Below the pieces are notes generated by a model. That model saw nothing but the letters and a program-made list of their open reading frames with translations. It made no database searches and was not told the DNA's origin. Positions 19,134 to 27,900 of a stretch of 64,000 nucleotides of DNA are shown here, piece after piece. Numbering within the stretch: position 1 is the stretch's first letter; every line of letters begins with the position of its first letter. The translations under genes were made by a program, and so were the position numbers. Source of the stretch: Geobacter sp. DSM 9736 (GTDB lineage Bacteria; Desulfobacterota; Desulfuromonadia; Geobacterales; Geobacteraceae); NCBI RefSeq assembly GCF_900187405.1, contig NZ_LT896716.1:1302001-1366000 (forward strand). The letters run 5' to 3'.

Positions 19134-19313
19134 TTACGATTCTTCTTCCTCATCCGGAGACTTTATGTCCGAAGGAATACGATAGCGCTCGTCTGCCCAG
19201 GCCCCAAGATCGATCAGCCTGCACCGTTCGGAGCAGAAAGGACGATTGGCGTTGCCCTGCCAGGTACACTGCTTGCCGCACGTAGGACACTTTACCGTCT
19301 CTAAAGGATTCAT
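19134..19313 (-). CDS. yacG: DNA gyrase inhibitor YacG (small zinc-binding protein)
   Basis: This 59-residue protein has the YacG zinc site: CPTCGK at residues 9-14, then [20 protein letters not shown] from residue 27, giving four cysteines (C9, C12, C27, C31). The segment [16 protein letters not shown] is the family signature, and the protein ends in an acidic tail (DEEEES). In E. coli YacG binds GyrB and inhibits DNA gyrase. The gene is read leftward with ATG at 19313 and TAA at 19134, 33 bases upstream of gltX. Confidence 0.92.
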   Translation of the reverse strand: MNPLETVKCPTCGKQCTWQGNANRPFCSERCRLIDLGAWADERYRIPSDIKSPDEEEES

Positions 19314-19480
19314 GCTGTTGGCTCCAAAGACCGCTGCCGCTTGAGGCGACGCAAGTTTATAGCGAATGCCCCCGGAAAAGTCAAACCTATTGCTTGCGGC
19401 CCGGCAGCAAGATGGTTGACAGCATGGGGGTTGCCGGTATTATTGTTCATACTTTGCAGCACCAGGGGATGGAGGGTTTT

Positions 19481-20572
19481 ATGGCAAAAAGGATTTTCAT
19501 CGCCGCGACCGGTCAGAACTGCGGCAAAACCACCATGAGTGTTTCACTGATGCATCTCGCCCGGAAGAAGTATGGCCGGGTCGGCTTCATCAAGCCTATT
19601 GGCCCGAAGATCGACTATTACAACGATTTCATGGTCGATATGGATGCGCTCCTAATGGCTAAAACCTATGCCATGGAAGAGGATATCGCTTTAATGTCTC
19701 CCGTTGCCCTTCACAAGAACTTCACGAAGGATTATCTAGAGGGCCGCCTCACGGAACTGGATATGAGCGGGTGCATCGTCAAGGCAGTGGAAGAGTTGGA
19801 CAGCAAATACGACTTCCTCATCATTGAAGGTGCCGGTCATGGGGGAGTAGGATCGGTAGTAGGACTCAGCAACGCAAAGGTAGCGAAGCTGGTGGATGCA
19901 CCTGTTGTCATCGTAACGGAAAGCGGGATCGGCAAGGTAATTGACGCGGTACACCTCAATCTCGCCCTCTACGAGCGCGAAAAAGCCGACGTGCGGGCCG
20001 TCATTGTAAACAAGCTTCTGGCGAACAAACGGGACTCTATTCTCGACCTGCTCCGCAAAGGGGTAAGCTGGCAGGGAATAGACGTTATCGGCGGCTTCAA
20101 CTACTCACCTATTCTTGCAAATCCTACCCTCAGCCACATATCGAAGCTTCTCGACCTGCCGCTGCACGGGAATCCGGAGGAGCGAAGCCGCATAATTCAC
20201 CATATCCAACTGGGTGCGGCATCCTCGCAGAAGGTCATAGACGGATTGCTGGAATCTACACTCATGATTGTCACAGCCTCTCGGGACGAGCTGATCGTCA
20301 CAATCTCATCCCTCTACCACATCCCCGCCTACAAAGCCAAAATCGCCGGAATGGTAATCGCCGGACACACTCCCGTAGCAAAAATAACGCAGCAGATCCT
20401 AGACGACAGCACGATCCCATACATTCGCCTCGAACGCTCTACAGCGGAAGCGTTCATGATTCTCAAGGAGGATGTCGCGAAGATTTCAGCCGAGGATCAG
20501 GAAAAATTGAATTGGATCAAGGCCAACGCGGAGAGCGATATTGACTTCGAAGCCATAGATGCACTGCTCTGA
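19481..20572 (+). CDS. BioD-like P-loop ATPase resembling the N-terminal domain of phosphotransacetylase
   Basis: The ~363-residue protein starts with an AAA_26/dethiobiotin-synthetase-like P-loop (IAATGQNCGKTTMSVSLM), followed by GRVGFIKPIGPK and LIIEGAGHGGVGSVVGLSNA. The C-terminal half (from about residue 220) resembles a DRTGG domain (IAGMVIAGHTPVAKITQQIL). This pair of domains forms the N-terminal half of long bacterial phosphotransacetylases, where it senses metabolites, but the catalytic PTA domain is absent. The frame can extend to 19394; I chose the ATG at 19481 because GGAGG lies six bases upstream and the P-loop strand begins there. Exact function unknown; a metabolite-sensing role is inference. 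Confidence 0.75.
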   Translation: MAKRIFIAATGQNCGKTTMSVSLMHLARKKYGRVGFIKPIGPKIDYYNDFMVDMDALLMAKTYAMEEDIALMSPVALHKNFTKDYLEGRLTELDMSGCIVKAVEELDSKYDFLIIEGAGHGGVGSVVGLSNAKVAKLVDAPVVIVTESGIGKVIDAVHLNLALYEREKADVRAVIVNKLLANKRDSILDLLRKGVSWQGIDVIGGFNYSPILANPTLSHISKLLDLPLHGNPEERSRIIHHIQLGAASSQKVIDGLLESTLMIVTASRDELIVTISSLYHIPAYKAKIAGMVIAGHTPVAKITQQILDDSTIPYIRLERSTAEAFMILKEDVAKISAEDQEKLNWIKANAESDIDFEAIDALL

Positions 20573-20632
20573 ATCACTCGAAGCTACTCTTTCTTAACAC
20601 CTTCAGACTTTATCCAGTGAAGCAAGCGCCAC

Positions 20633-20857
20633 TCATTCATTAACGGTACGCGCGCGGCTGTCGAGATTGCGAGCACGCCTGCGCCGTTCTGTTCCATGGT
20701 ACTCCCCGGAAGAACTCCGCACGGGATCGCGCCCCACCTTTACCCAGCCACTCGACCGGCAGAATTGGATTACGCGACCTGTCGATATCAGGTAGTCGAG
20801 GCGATACGACTCTATAAGGTCATGGGTGCCGTCGTCATAGACCACGAGAATCAGCAT
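20633..20857 (-). CDS. small Geobacter-type conserved protein (GSU3473-like)
   Basis: The 74-residue product begins MLILVVYDDGTHDLIESYRL and continues with a segment reading VIQFCRSSGWVKVGRDPVR and a basic tail containing YHGTERRRR. From memory this matches a short Geobacter-specific family whose members end in a similar (S/H)G-P/T-ERR motif and occur in many copies. No enzymatic motif is visible; the YDDGT...L..LI pattern looks like a small beta-rich fold. The start is uncertain: an upstream codon at 20887 adds ten residues, but the ATG at 20857 is where the family pattern begins. Function unknown. Confidence 0.65.
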   Translation of the reverse strand: MLILVVYDDGTHDLIESYRLDYLISTGRVIQFCRSSGWVKVGRDPVRSSSGEYHGTERRRRARNLDSRARTVNE

Positions 20858-20951
20858 TGGTCCCCCCGCTAAACCACCGGTAGCCACATTGTTACCGCAA
20901 ATTGTATCACATCCGGGGGCGAATGGCGCGGGAGGGGGGACGAACGGAGGG

Positions 20952-21542
20952 TCAGCGTGCTATTACCTTCATGAACTTGAGGAGGTAGTCCACTCCGGAC
21001 CAGATCGTAATGATGGTGGCAATCCAAAGGTAGAACATGCCGACATTGTGCATATTTACAAAGAGGTACGGATGATCGATAGAGAAAAACCAATGGTAGT
21101 CAAAGTGGAGAAGAAGACCGATGATGGCCACCAACTGAAAGATGGTCTTGAACTTACCGAGGTTGCTGGCAGCTATCACGATGCCCTCGCTGGAGGCGAT
21201 GCCTCGCAGACCTGTAATAATGATCTCTCTGCCGAGAATGACCAGGACCATCCAGGCGGGAACCCTTCCGAAAGGTATGATCATTATGAGAGCCGTCATC
21301 ACGATCAGCTTGTCGGCGATAGGGTCGAGAAACTTGCCGAAGACGGTTTCGATACCCATGCGCCGAGCAAAATACCCGTCAAGCCAGTCGGTCACCGAGG
21401 CAGCGGCAAAGAGTGCGGCCGCCCAGAATCCTGCAGTACGTGACGGAGAGAGGAGCAGAATTACCAGCACCGGAATGGCAGCAATCCGCATCAGCGTGAG
21501 AATATTGGGGAGGTTCCAAATTGTGCGTTCGGCTGAAGGCAT
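20952..21542 (-). CDS. pgsA: CDP-diacylglycerol--glycerol-3-phosphate 3-phosphatidyltransferase
   Basis: PgsA makes phosphatidylglycerolphosphate, the committed step to phosphatidylglycerol and cardiolipin, in the inner membrane. The CDP-alcohol phosphatidyltransferase motif DGx2ARx8Gx3Dx3D is present in TDWLDGYFARRM followed by VFGKFLDPIADKL. Hydrophobic segments surround it and the protein begins NLPNILTLMRIAAIPV as in the family. A TTG start at 21554 would add four residues; the ATG at 21542 is preferred. A lytic transglycosylase gene is upstream on the same strand with a 24-base spacing. Confidence 0.94.
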   Translation of the reverse strand: MPSAERTIWNLPNILTLMRIAAIPVLVILLLSPSRTAGFWAAALFAAASVTDWLDGYFARRMGIETVFGKFLDPIADKLIVMTALIMIIPFGRVPAWMVLVILGREIIITGLRGIASSEGIVIAASNLGKFKTIFQLVAIIGLLLHFDYHWFFSIDHPYLFVNMHNVGMFYLWIATIITIWSGVDYLLKFMKVIAR

Positions 21543-21578
21543 GGACTCTTTCAAGAAACGATGCTCTAGGCACCGGCC

Positions 21579-22184
21579 TCAGTTGCTTTGATAATTTTTC
21601 TGGTACTCCAGCACCTTGGAGACGTAACTGCGGGTTTCCTGATACGGCGGAATGCCGCCATAGCGGGCAACCCGAGATAGCCCGGCATTGTACGCAGCCA
21701 AAGCTAGCGACACATCGCCTTTGCACGTATCCAGGAGAAACCTTAGATAGCGCACCCCTCCCCGGATGTTCTCCGCGGGATCGAAAGCGTCGGCGACCTT
21801 AAGATCCTGGGCAGTCTTCGGCATCAACTGCATTAGTCCCTGTGCACCCTTGCGGGAAACTGCATTGGGGTTGTAGGCGGATTCGGCATGAATCACTGCC
21901 TTGATAAGGGACTTATCGACGCCGTACTTCACGGCGCAGCTGCTGATGAGTGACTCGTAACGCGCAGGATCCCCCGAAATACGGAAGGAGGTCCGCAGTT
22001 GCTTCTCGCGTTTGATATCCCGCATGAAAATCTTGAATCGCTTATCTGTCGGAGCATCGGTGAAATGAACGACTCCGTTCGAATCTTCATACCTGTAGAT
22101 GTCGGCTTTCGCCTCCATCCCACACAAGACCGAAACCAAAACCAGAGCTACAATTGGATACGCTTTTTTCAAGGCAATTCTCAT
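21579..22184 (-). CDS. DUF4124 and lytic transglycosylase domain protein
   Basis: The 201-residue exported protein has a signal peptide (lysines, then a hydrophobic core, cleavage after EAKA), a short DUF4124 domain (IYRYEDSNGVVHFTDAPTDK) and a C-terminal SLT domain with the catalytic glutamate in AVIHAESAYNPNAVS, then GLMQLMPKTAQDL and LALAAYNAGLSRV. DUF4124 probably helps bind the cell wall. It should cut peptidoglycan in the periplasm. The ribosome-binding site before 22184 is poor. It is transcribed away from nadB. Confidence 0.88.
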   Translation of the reverse strand: MRIALKKAYPIVALVLVSVLCGMEAKADIYRYEDSNGVVHFTDAPTDKRFKIFMRDIKREKQLRTSFRISGDPARYESLISSCAVKYGVDKSLIKAVIHAESAYNPNAVSRKGAQGLMQLMPKTAQDLKVADAFDPAENIRGGVRYLRFLLDTCKGDVSLALAAYNAGLSRVARYGGIPPYQETRSYVSKVLEYQKNYQSN

Positions 22185-22289
22185 CAGGAGACGATACGGA
22201 AGCGGGCATGTCCAGAATTTGTATAAATCAGTATCGGCAATTTTACAAGAAGATTGACGGATTTCCAGTTTTACGAAAAGGGGAAAAGC

Positions 22290-22318
22290 TTGACAAACGG
22301 GGGTTCGGGGTAAATAAT
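22290..22318 (+). promoter_or_regulatory. sigma-70 promoter of the nadB operon
   Basis: TTGACA (22290-22295) and AATAAT (22313-22318, five of six consensus bases) are separated by exactly 17 bases, 65 bases before the nadB ATG. Confidence 0.8.
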
Positions 22319-22337
22319 TTAAAGCCTTTCAGAAACA

Positions 22338-22365
22338 CCTCCGACAGGACCACCCCCTGCGGAGG
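22338..22365 (+). promoter_or_regulatory. hairpin in the nadB mRNA leader
   Basis: CCTCCG (22338-22343) pairs with CGGAGG (22360-22365), and CAGG/CCTG extends the stem after one bulged base. It lies between the promoter and the G-rich ribosome-binding region of nadB, with no T-run, so a leader structure or protein-binding site is more likely than a terminator. Confidence 0.5.
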
Positions 22366-22382
22366 CACTTAGGGGGGTCTTC

Positions 22383-23978
22383 ATGCGTGTAGAAAGCGAT
22401 TTTCTGGTGATCGGCAGCGGTATAGCCGGTCTCTCCTTTGCCCTCAAGGCGGCGCGGCATGGAACCGTCGCGCTCGTTACCAAACGGGAGATAACTGAAT
22501 CGGCGACCAATTACGCCCAGGGAGGGATAGCCTCCGTCTTCTCGCAGGAGGATACCTTCGAGGCTCATGTGGAAGACACCCTGGTAGCGGGAGCTGGGAT
22601 CTGCCACGAAGATGTCGTTAAGATGGTTGTAGAAGAAGGTCCACAGGTCATTCACCGTCTTATAGAATGGGGAGTTCAGTTCACCACGAGCGGCGACTCG
22701 TACGACCTTACACGTGAAGGTGGACACAGCCAGCGGCGTATCCTCCATGCCGAGGACATAACAGGGAGGGAGATAGAACGGGCGCTTGTCGCGGCAACGA
22801 GGCAGGATCCGAATATTTCCATTTACGAACACCACATAGCCGTCGACCTGATCACCGAGGCTAAGGTCACGCGCAAAAGGGTCAAGCCCAACCGGTGCCT
22901 GGGCGCCCATGTTCTGGACATTGCCAGCGGGCATGTAAAGACCTTCTCCGCCAAAATCACCCTCCTCGCCTCCGGCGGTGCCGGCAAGGTCTATCTCTAT
23001 ACCTGCAATCCAGACGTCGCCACTGGGGATGGCGTAGCTATGGCGTACCGGGCAGGTGCGACAATCGCGAATATGGAGTTCATGCAGTTTCACCCCACGA
23101 CCCTCTACCACCCCCACGCAAAGTCATTCCTGATTTCGGAAGCAGTGCGAGGAGAAGGTGCGATCCTTCGCCGGCGGGACGGCACGGCATTCATGGAAAA
23201 GTATCACCACTTGAAGGACCTTGCTCCCCGCGACATCGTTGCCCGGGCCATCGACAACGAAATGAAGACCCACGGCGACGACTGCGTCTTCCTCGACATA
23301 ACCCATAAGGAACCCGATTATGTCAGGAATCGCTTTCCCAACATTTATCAGACCTGCATTGAATTCGGTCTGGACATGACGAGGGAGCCGCTTCCGGTAG
23401 TCCCCGCCGCTCATTACCTCTGCGGGGGAGTTGCGGTTGATTCCAACGGAGAGAGCGACATACAGCACCTCTACGCCATCGGAGAAGTCGCCTTCACAGG
23501 GCTGCACGGTGCAAACCGCCTCGCCAGCAATTCTCTTCTCGAAGCCGCGGTGTACGCAGGTCGCGCTTACAAGCATGCAGTCGAGATACTCAAGACCGGA
23601 AAGTTTGAAAAACCGGAGATCCCCGAGTGGGACGCGGGAACCGCAACTGACTCCGACGAAACTGTAGTCGTGTCACAGAACTGGGATGAAGTGCGCCGCT
23701 TCATGTGGAACTACGTCGGCATAGTGCGATCCAACAAGCGCCTCGAACGTGCAATGCGCCGCATCAAGCTGATCCAGGAAGAGATCGAAGACTACTACTG
23801 GGACTTCACGATCACCTCCGACCTGGTCGAATTGCGCAACATATCCACCGTCGCAGAACTGATCGTCCTCTGCGCCCAGCAGAGGAAGGAATCCAGGGGG
23901 CTCCATTACAACATTGACTACCCAGAGCGGGATGATGCTCATTGGCGAAGGGACACATTCGTCAAGAAGCAGTTCTAG
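22383..23978 (+). CDS. nadB: L-aspartate oxidase
   Basis: NadB oxidises L-aspartate to iminoaspartate, the first step of de novo NAD synthesis; under anaerobic conditions fumarate can replace oxygen as acceptor. The 531-residue flavoprotein has the FAD-binding Rossmann motif [29 protein letters not shown], the active-site segment [27 protein letters not shown] and [16 protein letters not shown]. The C-terminal helical domain contains the segment [21 protein letters not shown] lies upstream of the ATG at 22383. It starts an operon with a chorismate mutase and a small ferredoxin-like domain protein; quinolinate synthase (nadA) is not in view. Confidence 0.95.
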   Translation: MRVESDFLVIGSGIAGLSFALKAARHGTVALVTKREITESATNYAQGGIASVFSQEDTFEAHVEDTLVAGAGICHEDVVKMVVEEGPQVIHRLIEWGVQFTTSGDSYDLTREGGHSQRRILHAEDITGREIERALVAATRQDPNISIYEHHIAVDLITEAKVTRKRVKPNRCLGAHVLDIASGHVKTFSAKITLLASGGAGKVYLYTCNPDVATGDGVAMAYRAGATIANMEFMQFHPTTLYHPHAKSFLISEAVRGEGAILRRRDGTAFMEKYHHLKDLAPRDIVARAIDNEMKTHGDDCVFLDITHKEPDYVRNRFPNIYQTCIEFGLDMTREPLPVVPAAHYLCGGVAVDSNGESDIQHLYAIGEVAFTGLHGANRLASNSLLEAAVYAGRAYKHAVEILKTGKFEKPEIPEWDAGTATDSDETVVVSQNWDEVRRFMWNYVGIVRSNKRLERAMRRIKLIQEEIEDYYWDFTITSDLVELRNISTVAELIVLCAQQRKESRGLHYNIDYPERDDAHWRRDTFVKKQF

Positions 23979-23991
23979 GGAGCTGACAGGC

Positions 23992-24270
23992 ATGAACATA
24001 GAGTCCTTGCGCGAGGAAATCGACCGACTTGACGACGAGTTGCTGCGCATTTTCAACGAACGCGCCGCCCTTGCCCTCAGGATCGGAATGATAAAGAAAG
24101 GGTTGTCCCTTCCTGTCTACGACCCGGGGAGGGAAAAGAATATTTTCCAGCGAATGAAGCAGCATAACCCGGGGCCCCTTGACGACCATGCTATTGTCAG
24201 GTTGTTCGAGCGCGTTATAGACGAATCCCGCAGGCTCGAGAGGATCATGTCTCACAAGGAGGAGGGGTAG
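23992..24270 (+). CDS. monofunctional chorismate mutase (AroQ class)
   Basis: The 92-residue all-helical protein matches the AroQ chorismate mutase domain that converts chorismate to prephenate: IESLREEIDRLDDELLRIFNERAALALRIG, seen as ESLREEIDRLDDELL and ERAALALRIGMIKK, then VYDPGREKNIFQRM and LFERVIDESRRLE. The ATG at 23992 lies 13 bases after the nadB stop; the frame could begin inside nadB but the family N-terminus is here. There is no fused prephenate dehydratase or DAHP synthase domain. The next gene encodes a DAHP-synthase-type regulatory domain, which suggests control of aromatic amino acid synthesis. Confidence 0.9.
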   Translation: MNIESLREEIDRLDDELLRIFNERAALALRIGMIKKGLSLPVYDPGREKNIFQRMKQHNPGPLDDHAIVRLFERVIDESRRLERIMSHKEEG

Positions 24271-24273
24271 CAC

Positions 24274-24483
24274 GTGCTGATTATCATGAAAACATCCGCC
24301 GATGAAGAGGCCCTTATCAACGTGAAGGAGTACCTGATCAACAGGAATTTCGACATCCACCAGTCGACAGGGGCTAACCGCACTATTATCGGGGTAATAG
24401 GAGACACGGAGTCGCTGGATACGCGGCAGATCGAAGCAATGCCGGGGGTACTCCAGGTAATCAGGATAATAAAGGAAGAATAA
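24274..24483 (+). CDS. free-standing ferredoxin-like regulatory domain of DAHP synthase
   Basis: The 69-residue product (GTG start, GGAGG 11-15 bases upstream) reads MLIIMKTSADEEALINVKEY, then RTIIGVIGDTESLD and GVLQVIRIIKEE. This is the pattern of the N-terminal ferredoxin-like domain of type I-beta DAHP synthases, which in Thermotoga maritima mediates feedback inhibition by aromatic amino acids. Here it ends without any catalytic barrel and sits three bases after chorismate mutase. It may act in trans on a DAHP synthase or the adjacent mutase (inference). ACT-like folds are the alternative reading. Confidence 0.75.
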   Translation: MLIIMKTSADEEALINVKEYLINRNFDIHQSTGANRTIIGVIGDTESLDTRQIEAMPGVLQVIRIIKEE

Positions 24484-24541
24484 CCTTAACTATTCAACGG
24501 AGCGAATGCACCGCACGGGGGACGAATGGCCCCACCCCACC

Positions 24542-24830
24542 TCAATATGGCCCGGCCTGGCTCTCGTAGATGTTCCTGAAGAGAGTCTCGATATTGAAAA
24601 ATGTTTCGAGAAGATGCGGGTCAAAGTCTTTGCGGGGATCGATCCGCTCTTCCCCCCTCCTCATGATCTCCACCGCCTCACCGTGCCCCACAGGCTGCTT
24701 ATAGCTCCGCCGCGAACGCAGGGCGTCGTAGACGTCCGCAATCTTCACGATCCTTCCTGCCAGAGGAATATCCTCCCCTTTGAGACCATATGGATATCCC
24801 GATCAGTCCCAATTTTTCATGATGAGAAGT
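24542..24830 (-). pseudogene. decayed HD-GYP phosphodiesterase, C-terminal remnant with frameshift
   Basis: On the minus strand the end of an HD-GYP domain is readable: HHEK (24824-24813), then in another frame GYPYGLKGEDIPLAGRI, KIADVYDALRSRRSYKQPVG, and FDPHLLETFF before a stop at 24542. The 13 bases between HHEK and GYP replace the expected 12 (for W-D-G-S), a net +1 shift. A TGA lies just before the HHEK frame and no N-terminal HD part is visible upstream, where the sequence becomes the terminator of the neighbouring operon. The gene is therefore a broken fragment of a cyclic-di-GMP phosphodiesterase or response regulator. Confidence 0.82.
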
Positions 24831-24858
24831 GAATAATCACGATATCAGCCACTCTAAT

Positions 24859-24888
24859 AAAAAAAGGGCAAAGCTCTTTGCTTCACCC
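24859..24888 (-). terminator. rho-independent terminator of the cytochrome / fibronectin operon
   Basis: Read on the minus strand, GCAAAG and CTTTGC form a stem around a two-base loop, flanked by GGG and CCC that can pair around a TGAA bulge, followed by seven Ts (24859-24865). It lies about 30 bases after the stop at 24917. Confidence 0.85.
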
Positions 24889-24916
24889 TCCAACAACAGT
24901 GCATCGAAAACTAGAC

Positions 24917-27900
24917 CTATTGGCAGGTATCGTCACCTGCCCGGAAGACAGCGGTAGAGACGGTTGCAGTGCTGCTGTAGGGCGAGCTGTCCCCTCCTTT
25001 GACCGCACGAACCCGGTAGCTGTATCGCCTGTTCGGCTCAAGGCCTGTCGTGTCTGTGTAGGTGAAGGTCGTGCCGTTCGCCGTCCTGCCAAGAAGCACC
25101 CAATTCCCGTCGCGTACGAGCCGCTCAATCTCGTACATGTCCGGGTCGTCACACGGCTCCGGAAGACAGGAGAGTGGGACCCAATCCAGCTTGACCTTCT
25201 GGGAATTAACAGCGGTCGCGACCAGATTCTGGACCGCAAGCGCAGAGGTTGTCCCGCATTTTTCGACACTGGCAGCAGAGTCCCCGCCCGTGCTGTTCCA
25301 GGCTCTCATTCGATAGCAGTACGTAGTGCTCTCCTGGAGGCCTGCATCCTGATAGCCGACAACCTTGGGGGACAAAGACGGGCAAGCCACCGTAGGATAG
25401 GGCTCACCACAATAGGATGTTGTGTAACCGACAGCCTGATCGGCAAGGGCAGCATAAGCACCACTTCCTTGCTTCCGCTCCATCCTGTAGTTGGTGGCAC
25501 CAGGAACGACCTGCCAGGAAAGATCGATCTGCGCAGCAGAAATAACCGAAAGAGTTACTACTGGCACTGCAGGAGTAGTGGTCGCCGACTGTTCGGGACT
25601 GGCAGCCGAGTATCCAGCGGCAGAATTTGCGCTGATTCTGTAGAAATAGAGTGTGCCCGGTGTAAGGCCGGCATTGGGAAAGCTCTCGACATTAGCCGCC
25701 ACCGTTCCGACCGAGCTCCAGGTGCCGCTGGCATCTGTTTTGCGCTCAATATTGTAGCCGCTGTTTCCTGTAACGTTAGACCAGAGGACGGTGATGCTCG
25801 TAGCGGTTATGCTGCTGAGCGTCGGTTGGCCGGGTGCAGTTGGTTTCGTCGTCTGAAACACGGCATTGCTAGCAGCTGAATCGGGGGTTCCCGATGGACC
25901 GGCTGCGACAATCTGATAGCAGTAAAAGGTTCCGGGTTCAAGGCCGCTATGGTTATAGGTAACCGCATTCAATGCCTGAGCTATGGGCCCGTTCCAGGCG
26001 CCGGGTGTGCAGTCGGCCCCTGACCTGACCTTCCAGTACAACTTGTAACCGTTGTCGCCGTTGACATTGCTCCATGTAGGAGTCAATTGAGTCGTGGTTG
26101 CGGATACTGCGGTCGGAGCAGTCATCACAGGGGCCGGAGGTGTAGTTGTAACCCAATGCGCATTGCTCCAGGCGGTATAATCGGATACGTTGTAGGTGCC
26201 TCTCACCCGGTAACGGTACGTGTAACCCGCGGTAAGATCCGTAAGTGACGTCGCCGCAATATCGGCTCCGACTTTCGGAGCCAGTACAGAACAGCCTCCA
26301 AGAGGATGCGTGACCGGCTGATTATGATCCGACGTAACACACTGCTCTATCTCGTAACCTGTGTTTCCCGTGATGTTGTTCCATGACAGGTCCACACGGG
26401 TACCCGAGACTACGACGGGAGCGGCAAGAACGGGAGCATCAGGTGGAGTGGTCTTGCATTTCGCCTCGCTGTATACTGAAGGTGGCGCACCGGCCTCGGA
26501 ACTGTATGCCTGCACCCTGTAGCAGTACTGCGTATTCAACGAGAGTGAACTGTGCGTGTAGGAGACGTTGTTCATGGGATGCGCTGCAACGATCACTGAC
26601 CATGGTCCAGTATCGGCAGGGCCTGTTTCAATGGCGTATCCTGTCTCGCCCGGACGGGCATCCCAATCCAGCGTCAGCGAGGTGGAACTAGCGGGAGTAA
26701 CTGTCAGTGCCGGCAAGGGAAGATTCGTCCATGAATGGAGGACATTGCTCGCACGGGAGGTGTTTCCTGCGACAGTGGCTATGATCTGGTAGCGATAGTT
26801 AGTGCCGGCACTGAGTCCCGTAGCGGAATAACTTGTCGCAGCAACTCCCGTAGCCTTGTTTCCCCAAGCAGCATAGGATGCCGCAACACCTCTGCACGTA
26901 CTCGGATTGGCGCTGTCGGTGCAGGCGGATTGTTGGATGGTATATCCTGAGGCTTCCGGTACCGCGGTCCATACAAGGTCGATTTGGGTACCGGAAGCGC
27001 CGGACGCGCTGCTGAGAGTCGGCGAGGAGAGAAGAGTCTTGGCGCTGACCTCGGAACTCCAGTTGGAGCTGCCCGCAGCGTTGTTGGCTCTTACACGATA
27101 GTAGTAAGTCCTGTTAGGGGTAAGATCCGCTACGGTACAGAAGAGATTCGTGCCGACCGGGCAACCGGAGTCGACATAGCTTCCTCCCGCCCCCTCCTTG
27201 TATTGAAGTGTATATGAGGTGACATTCGCCCCGGTGACAACAGGGTTGGTCCAGGCGACGTACATCTGGGTGCTGGTAATGGTCGCAGCAGCAACTGGAG
27301 TGGTCAGGGTTGGAACACCGAGAGCGGCTGTACCACTCGTCTCGTTGCTCCACGACGAATCCCCCCCACTGTTGACCGCCTTGACCTGAAAAAAGTACTG
27401 GTTTGGTGCAGCAAGGCCGGTAACGGTGCAGGTGGTGCCGGCTATCGAAGTGCATCCGGCAAAATTCGCATAAGCCCCACCCGACACCTTGTACTGAAGG
27501 GTGTATGAAGCTGCACCAGTGACGGAATTCCAGCCGAGAACCATCTGCGTGTTGGTGATGCCTGTAGGTGCATTGAGGACCGGAGCAACCGGCCTTGTAA
27601 CAGCACTCTGCTCATTGCTCGCAGCCGAAAAGCCCGCTGCACTGCCGGTGCTGACCCGGTAATAATGCGTCGTACCCGGGGTGAGCCCGGTGTCGGTATG
27701 TGAATTGGCTCCCGCTGCCTTTGTCGCTACCTCGCTCCAAGCTCCTCCTCCTATCTTGCGCTCAATCCTGTACCCTGTATTTCCGGCCACCTGGTTCCAG
27801 CTCAGGCTGATATGTGTTGTGGAATCAACAGTCGGCGGATCGAGCGTAGGCGCTGGCAGCCGCGTGGTAACACATTTTTCGAGTTTTCGCGAATTCAGAC

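Noticed and set aside
24878-25879. Open plus-strand frame of 333 codons
   Set aside because: Antisense to the fibronectin protein; arginine- and cysteine-rich with no family pattern.
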